DNA of 64,000 nt from Phymorhynchus buccinoides (lineage: Eukaryota; Mollusca; Gastropoda; Neogastropoda; Raphitomidae). A model generated the notes under the pieces. The model saw only the letters and a program-made list of their open reading frames with translations. It had not been told where the DNA came from and ran no database searches. The DNA lies in NCBI GenBank assembly GCA_017654935.2, contig CM065704.1, positions 27,258,968-27,322,967 on the forward strand, in the 5' to 3' direction. Both the position numbers and the translations under genes were made by a program. Numbering within the stretch: position 1 is the first letter of the stretch; each line of letters begins with the position of its first letter. Shown in pieces: positions 11,701-22,332 of this stretch.

Positions 11701-12111
11701 TGCCTTGAGGCGCCACAAAAGTACATTCATCATCAGCATCACTATTACAACACCCATTTATAAGTTTCAAATCAAATAGAAAACATAAATCGAGAAATGA
11801 AGTTCCAAATTTGTTAATTACATCATCTTTAGAAAAGCGAACATCAGCACAATCATCATCATCATCCTCTTCCAGTCCACACACATAATTTTCCATTCTT
11901 TCCATTCTTACTTACTCACACCCAGTTCTGGCATTGAAATCGCCGCACATCAATACACACACATCTTCTCTATCAAACTCAGGACAACACAGTAATTTTT
12001 CTTCTAAGATCTGCACCCCATCTTTTAGTTCTGTTTTGTTATAAACGGGTGAACCTTCTGGGGGGACATAACATGCTACAAGTATTAAGTGTTTGTCAAT
12101 ATCAGACAGAC
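8779..12111 (-). mobile_element. APE-type non-LTR retrotransposon, 5'-truncated, frameshifted
   Basis: Minus-strand frames give, in order: the end of an APE endonuclease (VLMCGDFNARTG near 11920, SSVIDYFAV near 11690); a linker with HNEWFDKDCRKQR; reverse transcriptase with KCGKSAGPDKIVSEMLKFA, NPDNYRGITLTSVVSKI and EEQAGFRKGYSTIDHM (about 10900-10550); GVKQGCPQIFSFFINELAL; catalytic LLFADDVILLSD near 10200; then a thumb and a CPMC...DEQHFFFYC zinc knuckle near 9210. Frame changes occur near 10500, 10020, 9660 and 11910, plus stops, so it is inactive although FADD is intact. It starts inside the endonuclease. Its 3' end carries a short CATTTGTCAT-type repeat. It is bounded by 41-nt exact direct repeats. 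The clade is not resolved. Confidence 0.85.
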
Positions 12112-12152
12112 GAGACAAAGACAGAGACAGACACAGAAACAGAGAGACATAA

Positions 12153-12220
<68 letters not shown>
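12112..12220. repeat. Right target duplication followed by (AG)n microsatellite
   Basis: 12112-12152 is the second copy of the 41-nt flank; a (GA)n run continues from about 12155 to 12219. Confidence 0.85.
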
Positions 12221-12223
<3 letters not shown>

Positions 12224-12477
12224 TTGATTGATTAGACAGCATTTTACATAGTCATTAGGATTCTCCCCTTTAGGGACAATGCTATTGTCATTGTAAGAAT
12301 TCTTCTTCTTCTTTTTCTTCTCCTTTTTGGGGGGTCCGATTTGTCTGAAATTTTGAAGACAGTTGCATCATCATGTGGTACTTAAAATTTGAACTATTAA
12401 ATTCTTTCGCCAAATTTTCGGCAAAATAATGTCCGTAAAAGCGCGAAATCAGAATATGACTCGTAAATAAACTGGAG

Positions 12478-13460
12478 ACAAAAAGTTAAGCAACCTTTAG
12501 CAAAGCAGGGCAAAATATTTCCCTAGGTGATTGGCGCAGCTTTCATTAATCAATATAACTTTATCATATTTACTTACCGACCTGCATGCATAATTTATTT
12601 TTGTTTACATGCAAATTACGCTGTGGGTAACGCCCACACCAAAGATAGGGTACTATTTGTAAAAAGTCAAGATTGATGCACATGTTCAAGGCTGCAACCT
12701 CATCACATCAGAACCAGGAAAAAGTGATACAGAGGTGGCAGAGAGTGGGTTGTGTTCAGGCAAGGCAGTTATGGGACAACGCGAGAAAGTCAGTCAATGA
12801 CACTGTGTGATACAGGCTCTTTCAAGTGCTCAACAGTCCAATACACAGCAAGCATAGAGCTGGCATTCCAAAACGCGAGCATTATTGTCTGTAAAGAGTA
12901 GCCAGAACAATCTACAGGTCTCAAAGTGACTGAACGTTTAAGGGACATGCTGTAGAGAGCCATCCGGGTCAAATGACCACTCCAAGCAAGGTGGTTTAGC
13001 TCACAAATTCTGTACAAGAAGGATAGAACAATTTGGAGCAACACACACCCATTTGCTGTATATAAAATGGCGCCCAAAGGTGATTTATGTATGGGAAAGT
13101 TGCATTCGTTACTGACAGCAGATAATGCAACATAAGTGACACAATACGTGTAAAACTGAAAGCAAAGAGCTTGCATTACTTATTTTCAGTTTAAAAAATC
13201 GGCAACACATCTCTATTTTGTTCTCTGTGGGCTTCCAAAGTCAAAGTCAAATTGTGAAAATCAGTCACCTTTGCAGAACAAAATTCGTTACTTTGATTTG
13301 ACATTGTGGGTACTTTTTGTATTCAACACATAACCAAGACTCGCTTTAGTGTAACTGAGAAAGAATGAAATGATTCTTTGAGTTCATTTTTGTTTTATGA
13401 GTTATCAAACTTTTTGTTGTGGATTTTAAAGAGGGGTTGCTTAACGTTTTGGCACGTGTT
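12478..13460. mobile_element. Nonautonomous DNA transposon with terminal inverted repeats
   Basis: The left end reads ACAAAAAGTTAAGCAACC, and the right end in reverse complement reads CCAAAACGTTAAGCAACC, about 0.95 kb apart. The shared AAxGTTAAGCAACC resembles Tc1/mariner-style ends. No transposase motif was found inside, so it would be nonautonomous. The exact ends and a TA duplication could not be fixed. Confidence 0.5.
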
Positions 13461-13549
13461 TATATCAAAACCATCAAAACAGAATACGTTCATATTTTCA
13501 ATACTTACTTAGAAATCGATTTTCAACACGTCCAGTATACAATTTAACC

Positions 13550-14210
13550 GGAAGTATCATCCGGAAGTGCTCCAGCTAGGAACGTGCAGATTTCATTTGA
13601 TTCACAGAATAGCCAAAACCGGAAGTGACGCCACAAAACTAACTACTGGATATTGTAGCCCTTATTCTGGCCCAGGTTGGATAGGAGTTTAGTGATGATA
13701 TGTTAAATAGCTTGGAAGTTATTAAAATTTATGTAAACTGGGTTGTGTCACTTTCACTTACTTCCTTTTATGGAATTTTTTTAATTTTTCGTCTGATTTC
13801 GTTTAAATTTGCAGGACAGTTGAAAGACACTATTCTTATGCGAAATGTCCAATATTAAAGAGATTGGCCAAACGTTGGCCGAAATATGTCTAAAAATTGC
13901 CAAATTTGTCCAAATTTTAATCTTGAATAATTCGAAAACAGCTGCATGGAATACTTTCATACTTTCACTATTCATTAAAGAGTAACAATTCAAAATTTCC
14001 TGTATAATTTTGAACCGGTAGTCCCAACCGGAAATAGGGATGAAAATGGCCAGATTTGGCCAAGTTTTAATTTTGAATAATTTGCAAATGGCTGTGCAGA
14101 ATGCATTCTTATTTTTAGTATTCATTAAAGAGTAACGTTGCAACATTTCCTGTGTAAATTTGAGCCAGAAGTACCGAGCGGAAGTGGGAGGGAAAGATTG
14201 ATGGAGGGGA
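13550..14210. repeat. Dispersed repeat with about 155-bp units and CCGGAAGT motifs
   Basis: At least two units of about 155 bp recur between 13790 and 14205. Each has ATTCATTAAAGAGTAAC, a CCGGAAGT-type box and a 'ggccaaat' block. More CCGGAAGT boxes lie at 13548-13630. The same family occurs in opposite orientation at 50350-50720. There is no coding capacity. Confidence 0.6.
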
Positions 14211-14269
14211 GAATCCTGTCATGTTTGCTCTGAAAGGCAAACATAAGCCCTCTAGCTTAAACTCTTGTT

Positions 14270-14425
14270 GGTTTGGGTGGGCAGCCAAACTTGCTTATTA
14301 TCTTCCACAGAGCTTCACGACTGACTGTATCGAATGCTTTCGTAAGGTCGACGAAAGTGGTGTAGAGGTCGATGTTTTGTTCTTGACACTTCTCCTGCAG
14401 CTGACGAGCACCAAACACCATTGTC
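14270..14425 (-). mobile_element. LINE reverse transcriptase fragment (palm), part 2
   Basis: The minus strand reads VFGARQLQEKCQEQNIDLYT, TFVDLTKAFDTVSREALWKI and SKFGCPP. This holds the first catalytic aspartate block (FVDLTKAFD) of a LINE reverse transcriptase. It continues, after an insertion of about 630 bp, the fragment at 15055-15377. Confidence 0.7.
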
Positions 14426-14429
14426 AACT

Positions 14430-15050
14430 AGGTGTGGTCTTTAATTGATGTTTAAAATAGAATCTTTTCTTTTTACGTAGAAGAAAAAATAGTCACTAGT
14501 GACGACACGGACTTCTGAGTGACTCGAGGGTTTGTCGTCAGACAAGGCTGACACTAGGGCTAGCAGGTAACGTCCCACGGAGGAGCGGTGAGAAAAACAC
14601 AATAATAACAATTGTCTGCAAGCAGATTTTTATTATGAACGGATCTTGATGAAAATAGAAACTAAAAGTATGTAAGTAGTTTTTAGTTCGTTTGATTTAA
14701 TTCTGAGCCACTGCGTTTGGTCTGTTTGTTTAGGTGAACCCTGACCCAGTCCAGTGTAACATAAGCTAGTCATGTGATTTTAAATTGGTAAGAACAAAAA
14801 TGGTTGTAATAATAGAATGACTGAAATGCAATGTTGTCTAAAATATGTGCTAAAAAAAGAACTGGAACACATCTAAAAAGTGTATCGAACTATTCATGTA
14901 ATAATTCGTTTAACTTGCTTAAAGAATTTGATGTTGTTTATCTTATTATTTGTTTATTTATTAAATATAAAGGAGGGAGTTTATTTCAGTTGTCTGTGTC
15001 ATAAAAAAAAGAATTGTGTGCGTGCGGAGTATGCTAGACTTAGCATCTTG
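14430..15050. other. Roughly 620-bp insertion splitting a LINE
   Basis: This block interrupts the LINE reading frame between RGTIDVV (15055 side) and MVFGARQ (14425 side). No transposase, inverted ends or poly-A were identified. Short similar sequences (GTTGACAATGG against GTTGTCAAGATG) lie at the two junctions. Confidence 0.4.
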
Positions 15051-15054
15051 ACAA

Positions 15055-15377
15055 CCACGTCTATTGTTCCTCGTTCCTATCTAAAGCCACACTGGCTCTC
15101 TGGTAAGATGCCTTGTTCGAGGTGTTTGATGGAGTCGATTGGGCAGGACTTGGGCAAGGACTTTTCCAGGTATGCTCAACAGTGAGATGCCCATGTGGTT
15201 GTCACACACCTGTTTGTTGCCCTTCCTCTTGTACAGGTGTATAATGGTGGCATCTTTATAGTCCTGCGTAACTATTCCTTGCTGCCACATGCTCCAGTAC
15301 ATCGCGGTCATTTTCTCATGTAGCTGTGGTCCAGCGAGTTTGTAGATTTCAGATGGTATAGCATCAGACCCTCAAGA
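15055..15377 (-). mobile_element. LINE reverse transcriptase fragment, part 1
   Basis: Minus-strand frames give AIPSEIYKLAGPQLHEKMTA, then QDYKDATIIHLYKRKGNKQV, CDNHMGISLLSIPGK and LPESQCGFR. These are the fingers region of a LINE reverse transcriptase. One stop follows GFR. Together with 14270-14425 this is one dead element. Confidence 0.7.
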
Positions 15378-15439
15378 CGAAGTACAACAGAACAAATATT
15401 CAATCTCAGAATAATCTGCGAGACATACCTTCAACACCA

Positions 15440-16545
15440 ACAGCACCTATGTCACGTATTCGTGTTTTTCAAGAAGGTCTTTGTGATCGAGTCTGGCATG
15501 AAGCTTTGTGGACAACAATGAGAAAGTACAACATCAATGCCAACCTGATCACAGTGATAAAGAGCATCTACAACACAGCCACCAGCTCAGTCTTCTTCAA
15601 TAACAATATCAGAGAATGGTTCTGGACAACGGTCGGAGTGTGCCAGGGAAGCCTACTCTCCCCCACCCTCTTCAACATCTTCCTAGAGAGAATCATGACT
15701 GACACATTGGAAGATCATGAAGGATCAGTCAGTATCGAGGACAGGACAATCACAAACTTACGTCTTGCCGATGACATTGACGGACTAGCCAGACAAGAAC
15801 AGGAGCTAGTCAACTTGGTAGACCACCCTGAGAAGACCTCTTCAGCATACGGCATGGAGATAAGTGCAGAAAAAAACCCAACTGATGACCCGCAGCTCCA
15901 TCGGCATCAATACCGACATAAGGGTCAATAATCAGCAGATTGAGACCATATGCAGCTTCAAATACCTAGGAGCAATTGGATAAGACAAAGGATCCAAGCC
16001 TGAAGTACTCTCCAGGATAGCTCAGACCTTTGCTGCAATGACCAATCTCAAAACCATCTGGAAAGACAAGAACATCGCTGTCGGCTCAAAGATCAGACTG
16101 ATGTGCTCACTGGTCATTTCAATATTTTTATATGCATGCGAATCCTGGACCTTGACAGCAGACATCGAAAGAAGAAAAACAGCAGTAGAGGAGATACCTT
16201 TGAAAAATCCTCGGCATCTCCTACAAAGATCACATCACCAATGAAGAAGTAAAAAAAAACACCTGTAAATGCAATTGGACCATATGTTGATCTAGTGACC
16301 CTAGTCAAAAGACGCAAGTTGAAATGGTATGGACATGTTGTTGCGCGTTCATCAGGCCTTGCCAAAGGAGGAAGAAGAAGACAGAAGAAGAGATGGGAAG
16401 ACAATATCCGCGAGTGGGCAGGAGCTGAAAGACACACTAAGAAAAGCCGAAAACCGGGAAGAGTGGAAGAGATTGGTTGCAAAATCTTCAGAGGCGCCCC
16501 TACACTGGCTACAGTCATCCAGATTATGGGATTCGTGATTCGTCG
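15440..16545 (+). mobile_element. RTE-like LINE reverse transcriptase, decayed
   Basis: The plus strand reads DRVWHEALWTTMRKYNINAN, TVGVCQGSLLSPTLFNIFLE and RTITNLRLADDIDGLARQEQ (LADD in place of FADD), then AYGMEISAEK. After frameshifts it continues with FKYLG, SKIRLMCSLVISIFLYACES, a block with RRKLKWYGHV, and DNIREWAG. This is the familiar C-terminal half of an invertebrate RTE-type LINE. It is head to head with the minus-strand fragment at 14270-15377. Multiple frame breaks show it is inactive. Confidence 0.75.
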
Positions 16546-16559
16546 TTCGTGATTACCTG

Positions 16560-16930
16560 CCTTCACTAAGTGAACTAACGGCACAGACCAGTAGTTTTTT
16601 TAAACAAATAAATAGGGCAAATGGAGGGACCAGCCAGGTCTTTTGACTTAAATTTCATAAAACGTGTTTCGAATATGACCTGAAACCCATATGTGCATGT
16701 GCGACTCTGCACCTCAGACTGGATCAAACTTACCAGGCCCTTAAAGAAGAGCAGGACATGATTCTGCCGCAGAAGATAATGCGGGTAGTCTTTTAAGTAA
16801 TGCAGAGCCAGTGTGGGGTAGTATGACTATGTTACTCACCAAACCAATCACGGAAATCGGAGAAAGTCAGCCTTGGGGGGTAAACAATCGTTTGGTCATC
16901 CCATAGAAACATCCGCTTGTATCTGCAACA
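16560..16930. other. Unassigned spacer in receptor A intron
   Basis: No motif was recognised. Confidence 0.3.
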
Positions 16931-16934
16931 TGGA

Positions 16935-17085
16935 ATCGGTGACGTATCATCATTGTCTTCATTATCATCAACATCGTCATCTTCCTCTTCATCATCATTT
17001 TAATCGTTGTCATGATTATTAACATTATCACCATCACCATCATTATCATCATTGCCGTCATCATCATCATCACCATCATCACAAC
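16935..17085. repeat. Degenerate (ATC)n microsatellite
   Basis: Imperfect ATC/ATT triplets cover about 150 bp. Confidence 0.75.
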
Positions 17086-17089
17086 AACA

Positions 17090-17985
17090 ATAGCAATGAC
17101 AACATAACCATCATAATTAATACATATTCACACAATTAAAACATTAACTGTCAATCCATTCACAACATATATCACTACATTCACAACTAATCACGTCAAA
17201 GCATAACTACTACATGAATTAGTTCTTCTGCCCTGATGGCCGTTTTACACCCCATTTAAATAACGGTTAAAAACACACAATAAGCTACTCCACTCAAATG
17301 GCTATCATGCATTTTTCACATCTTGAGATGAGTGCCATTTCCAAAACCCACATTAAGAATTTGACCCTTGTGTGGCACTAGAAAACTCACTGGCAGAAGG
17401 ACTAATTCCTCCCGTTTTACTGAGGTGCAGGGCTAACGGTTAATTTAGGGTGCCTTGGAAAATAATAATTATATACAGTCTTCTTATTATTATTATTCTG
17501 CGTTCCAGGGCCATAAAGTCACAATGGACATGTATGTGTCCGTTTTCCAGCTTTCACTGATGTCCTATCCGCATTCAGTCGACACATTCCGATTTCGGAG
17601 GAGCTCAGAGGAGAAAACTATGTGGAAAATTGACACGAACCAGAAGGGTGTGTACAATGAAAATAAAGTAAACCCACTCTAGCTAACACCCCAACAACAC
17701 AGACACATTGATTTCAAGTAGGCTTTTACAAAGCAATTTATTTCAAATCAAACCAATAATATTTCTTCCACACAATTAAACCGCCAAATAAACAAACCCC
17801 AGGCGATTTAACACAATAAATAAACAATGTCCCGTTACAAATGTTATACACCAATAATGATGTCCCAATAATAATATAGTACAACCTCCACTTAATAACT
17901 CATTCAAAAATAAATGTTGAAACTAAGAAAGGAAAACAACAGCTGAAGGCTTGCTAAATTATTATTTTTTAAACTGACTTCCCTC
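17090..17985. other. Unassigned AT-rich intronic sequence
   Basis: No motif was recognised apart from short AT runs. Confidence 0.3.
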
Positions 17986-17989
17986 CCTT

Positions 17990-18350
17990 TAACTTATGAT
18001 ATCAATATCAAAACAGAATAGATGGCACAGGAATAGCTCAAGGCCAGATCACATACAATGGTGCCAAACTAATGCAGTGACCCACCTACCCAACTAAACC
18101 CCTGCCAACTATTATAATTACAATTAAATATATTTAGAAAGAACAGATGGTTGAAGTATAATTAAAGACCAGATCACACACAAAGTTGTTAAACAATAAT
18201 GATCTGTCTTTCCAACGAAAACTCCCACCTACTATTATAATTACAATTAAATATATTTAGAAAGAACAGATGGGTTGAGTATAATTCAAGACCAGATCAC
18301 ACACAAAGGTGTTAAGCAATAATGATCTGTCTATACCCATCTGTTATACC
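17990..18350. repeat. Tandem repeat, about 124-bp unit, three copies
   Basis: Units begin near 17990 (diverged), 18108 and 18232. The last two share ATTATAATTACAATTAAATA, AAGAACAGATGG and CCAGATCACACACAAAG at a 124-bp spacing. Confidence 0.75.
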
Positions 18351-18359
18351 CATTTTCCT

Positions 18360-19545
18360 TCATATGCTGTTTGTTATTAATATGTTATGACATATTTTTT
18401 TTATCTGAAACCATTTTAGTTTGATTTCTTTAAGTTTCTTTACTTGTTTCATGACACTGCACCAATCAACGATAATTTCTAATTCTAACTTATACGTTTT
18501 TTTCACACTTATATCATATATCAATTCTTCTAACAGCAGATTGTAATAAACCATGCAACCCTTTGCTGTACTTTTAAAATCTTTAATGCCTTTGTTGTTG
18601 GGCAGTATTTTCTGTCTGTCAATTCAATGTTCTGCTATTTTAGGAATAATTTAATAGACTGTATGCAACCCATGTAATCTAAATAACTGACTTTTTCCCC
18701 ATACTTAGACTATATGAAAATTCCATAAGGTTTAAGAAATGTCCGTTTTCATCTACAACATGTTTCACTAAACATATATGTTTGTGCAGAAAGTTTTATT
18801 TCCTTAAATCTCATATTGTAAAAAATTGGTTCAGCTAAGACTTCTGGATGGTGTTTTAACTCTACTCTTTCAAGAAAATGTGAATATGACATGAAAACAT
18901 CTTTCCAAAAGATATTACATTTAGACTTACTAAATGTTTCAGGGCCGTACATATCAATTAGTTTTATTTTAGGACACACAGAGGCCAATATCGTACTCCA
19001 CTTTGCTTTTCTTAAGTATCTCTTCCTCATCCACAAAATTTTCAAAGCCTGTATATATGTACTTATGTTTGGTATTTCCAAGCCTCCATTTTCTATCCTG
19101 TTTACTGCATAGCATCTTTTGGTTTTTACTGGCTTATTTCCCCATACAAATTTAAAGCATTTGAGCTGCAACTCTTTTATTTCTTTGTTAAGAGGATTTG
19201 GTAAAAGAATCCATAAATATATCAACTTTGAAGGAATGACCAATTTTAATAGTGCGATTTTACCAATAGTTGTGCATACTCTTTTTGACTAGATATTAAA
19301 TAGCTTAGTTACTTCAGTTAATTTATCTGATGTGCTTAGTTTTGTTATTTTTGATAAATCATTAGAGAAGCAAATACCTAGCAGTTTATATTTGAGGGGG
19401 ATCCATTTCATATTATTACATGGTAGATATTTACAGGTTGAATAATTTTGACTTCCTAACCAAACTTTAAATGGTTTTTTTCTTCAAAAGTTAGTTTTAA
19501 GCCTGATGAATATCCAAATTGTGTTAAAGTTTTTATTTTTAATTA
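18360..19545 (-). mobile_element. L1/Tx1-like LINE ORF2 C-terminal half
   Basis: Minus-strand reading begins near 19545 with TLTQFGYSSGLKLTFEE (end of the reverse transcriptase palm), passes KYKLLGICFSNDLSKITKLS, then SKLIYLWILLPNPLNKEIKE, CFKFVWGNKPVKTKRCYAVN and NGGLEIPNISTYIQALKILW, and ends near 18360 with LKEIKLKWFQIKKICHNIL. This is the C-terminal portion of an L1/Tx1-type ORF2. It lacks endonuclease and catalytic core and has frame breaks near 19290 and 18740. Confidence 0.75.
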
Positions 19546-19569
19546 AACTTTCTGGGGGGCCATAAAAAG

Positions 19570-19700
19570 GGCAACTTATCCAAGGGTCGAATTATCCCGT
19601 CTTTGGATAACTCGACCTTCTTCTGCAAGATGGCCGAGTTATCCTTTTTGGGGATAAGTCAACCTCTTTTTTTGTTGGAGGGTTGAGTTATCCAATGAAC
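19570..19700. repeat. Cluster of alternating GGATAACTCGACC motifs
   Basis: Four or five copies of a GATAACTCGACC-like motif occur in alternating orientation within 130 bp. The wording resembles pogo/Tigger-type ends (compare the 59.3-60.9 kb elements), but no full element could be bounded. Confidence 0.4.
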
Positions 19701-19832
19701 AAATAGCATACACTAAGCTGACTTTTCCTGCAACAGGTGAAGCTTTTTTTTAATTCAATCATATGTTAATCAATGTGTAAGATTACATTATGGTCAAGAA
19801 ACTATTCTACAACACATCACCATTGAACTCAC

Positions 19833-20224
19833 ATGATAGGAAAATTAGGCGAAGATGACGTCAGACCCACAAATACGTCACGACTGTGACCGTTCCACCA
19901 CACCACCTCCATCACCGCCGCCATCTCCTGCCAGGTGTTGAAGCTTGCCAGGTGACCCCCGTGACGTGAACACGTGTACCTGACCTGGTGGTAGGTCACA
20001 GCCTCTGAGGGCTGGCCCAGCCAGTAACAGCCCCTGTGGCCCTTCACACGGAACCCTGTCCTTCCTCCCCCTTCACACAGCTCGTGGTGGCAGCGGCTTT
20101 CATCCTGGGCCCAGTCACACTGCACCACCAGGTTGCAGGACAGGTGAGGCTCCAGGTTCATCCAGCTTGTTGGGCTGGAGCAGTTCCACTGGTTGGAGGA
20201 CAGCTTGTGGGGAAGGGACGATGG
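19833..20224 (-). CDS. Receptor A exon: LDLa plus first half of CTLD
   Basis: The exon enters in phase 0 after ACCACCCAG and leaves in phase 2 at CCTATCAT|GTGAGT. It encodes an LDLa-like module (QWNCSSPTSWMNLEPHLSCN, then VVQCDWAQDESRCHHELC) and the start of a C-type lectin domain: CYWLGQ..., CSRHGGHLASFNTWQEMAAV and FVGLTSSSPNFPI, the usual C...GGHLASF...GLTS order. Receptor B splits the same region into two exons (40395-40255 and 38643-38429) with a phase 0 intron after the LDLa, so A lacks that intron. The next exon in the model is 8682-8136, more than 11 kb away across three LINEs. Confidence 0.85.
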
Positions 20225-20814
20225 CTGGGTGGTACAAGATCACACACGCACACACACACTCACATAGTTACACTCAAACATAGGACTATGTGGAATGCAT
20301 TAATGAATTTATGGACCATTGCACCCCTGATGTAAAAATGAATGTGCCCATAACGTTCAACTGAAGTTGGGGCCAATGGGGCCTGAACATTTCCCACCCG
20401 GACTTTTCCCACCCAGTTTTTCCCACCCTAGGTCTCCCCACCCGGACGTTTTACACCCAATCATTCACACATCTAAAAGAGAGTCTGAGCTGGTGTACAA
20501 ACAGATACAATAATTGTTATCACAGAAATAACTAGAAGAAGAGAAAGATTGTTTATTTACATGACTCGAGTCCTTTGCTTTCTTTGAATCTGAACTATTT
20601 ACATGACTATGTACAGTGGGGGCGTTTGTTGTGCCTATTCCGTCCTGGCGCCTGCTGGCGGTTGATCCTGCAGATACTTGCCCACGTTGACAACTTTGCC
20701 GTTTTTTCGTCTTGGCGGACCCCTTTTGGGCATTCAAAAAATTCTGAAGACTGATCGTTCATTCTGACACAATAACTTAGTGAAATGTACATTGATTTCA
20801 TAATTACTAGCCGC

Positions 20815-21180
20815 GAAGCAAAGCTGAGCGAAGCTGGTTATGTTTTTAGAGAATCATATTCCTATCTATCTGACTATCTGACTAACTGGCTACGTCAACA
20901 TGATAACGTTTGAACGGAGGGACCAGGAACCTCACATTGTGCATGCGGATATGCACTAAGGATCTGTAGGCCAGGTTCGAAATCGAAGGTCATAGGTCAA
21001 AAGTCAATGTCACTGGATTTTTGCAAGACACAGTCCAGGGGAAAGACATCTTCAATGGAGGGACCTAGGATGCTCGCATTTTGCATGTGAATAGGTAGTT
21101 AGGATATCTAGGCCAGGTTAAAAAATAAAGGTTATTGGTCAAAGATCAAGGTCACTGGAGCCTTTTTTTGCAAGACACAG
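20815..21180. repeat. Dispersed repeat, two units, with AGGTCA half-sites
   Basis: Two units of about 140-150 bp share GGAGGGACC, a CTCACATT(T)TGCATG-type block, GATATCTAGGCC(A)GGTT and a terminal block of AGGTCA-like hexamers (20974-21005 and 21125-21157). The same family forms a five-unit array at 25600-26320. Confidence 0.75.
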
Positions 21181-21352
21181 ACCAAGAGAAACAACTCTTG
21201 CCTTGAAACGGGCCACCACTCTGCAACTTGTTACCATCCTTTACTTGTCGAAGTCACCTGTAGGCGTGTGAGTCCCAGTTCAGTGGCTTTGTGTGGTTTG
21301 ACCTGGTTTTCTCATTCACTAATTTTGTCAGTTGAGGGTTAATGTTAGGGTT

Positions 21353-21356
<4 letters not shown>

Positions 21357-21434
<78 letters not shown>
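21357..21434. repeat. (CT)n microsatellite
   Basis: A pure CT array of about 39 repeats. Confidence 0.95.
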
Positions 21435-21438
<4 letters not shown>

Positions 21439-21982
21439 CCTTGTGAAATAAAGGTTCCTTATTCGAGTCAGCCGCAAGGTGAAAAACTGCAGCCGAAAAT
21501 GCTGCCACGCAGCTGGTGATCAAGCGTCTTAGAATCCCAGCATTATGGATTGCTTCAATTAACTTTTGGTGCTGTACTGAAAGTCGAATAAGCAAACACA
21601 TGGCTTCTGCCCTTTCCTGCTTAAACATTTTTTAACAATGGCATGAAGTGTGGAGATATATGGTTGTGGAATGTCCTCTGCGAAAGCCTGTTTGATTTTC
21701 GATAAGTTTATTATGTCTTTCCAGCCACGTGTATAGTCTAGTATTTAAAATAGATGTGAAACACCTGCTCAATATACCTAACTAGATAAACCCGTGCTGC
21801 GCACGGCAGCATGAAGCATCTGCGTTCATAATTGATAGGAACCTGTCTGAGCGATCGAAGAAGAAAAAGAAGAAGAAGAAGAAGAACTGGTTAGATGTAA
21901 ATAATGAAGAAAAGAGACCAAAAAATATGTGGTGGTGCCCCCTCCCTTCCGCCCACTCCCCTCTCCTTTAAAAAAGATGATG

Positions 21983-21984
21983 AC

Positions 21985-22009
<25 letters not shown>
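21983..22009. repeat. Poly-C tract followed by poly-A
   Basis: A run of about 27 C residues is followed by an A-rich run to about 22030. Confidence 0.9.
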
Positions 22010-22018
<9 letters not shown>

Positions 22019-22033
22019 GAAAAAAAAAAATGT

Positions 22034-22136
22034 GGCGAGGGGCCGACTCGAACCCGCGACCACGGACATGTGTAGAGGTGCGTGCCGCGACCTACTGATT
22101 TGCGGACGCTCGCTTTACCTATTGAGCTATCAAGGC
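22034..22136 (-). repeat. tRNA-derived SINE head
   Basis: On the minus strand an A box (TAGCTCAATAGG) and a B box (GGTTCGAGTCG) are spaced about 60 nt apart, longer than in a standard tRNA. A T-rich run follows downstream and could serve as a Pol III terminator. The flanking stems do not close as a clean cloverleaf, so a SINE head is more likely than a functional tRNA gene. Confidence 0.5.
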
Positions 22137-22291
22137 TTCTTAGACAGTCGATGTCAAAAAATTATTATAAGAGAAAGAAGGGAAAACAGTCAAGTCGGAC
22201 ACCTGACCCAGCTTCATGAAAGCAATTGCAAGCCTCGCACAGAACAGACTTAGGTTTTGTCACTTTGAGAAAAGTAGGTGCCTAAATGTTG

Positions 22292-22295
<4 letters not shown>

Positions 22296-22328
<33 letters not shown>
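22296..22328. repeat. (AC)n microsatellite
   Basis: A short AC array. Confidence 0.9.

Positions 22329-22332
<4 letters not shown>

Noticed and set aside
14221..14448. Plus-strand open frame of 75 codons
   Set aside because: It is the antisense shadow of a LINE reverse transcriptase fragment.
22034..22136. Functional tRNA gene on the minus strand
   Set aside because: A and B boxes are present, but spacing is too long and the stems do not pair as a cloverleaf; a SINE head fits better.
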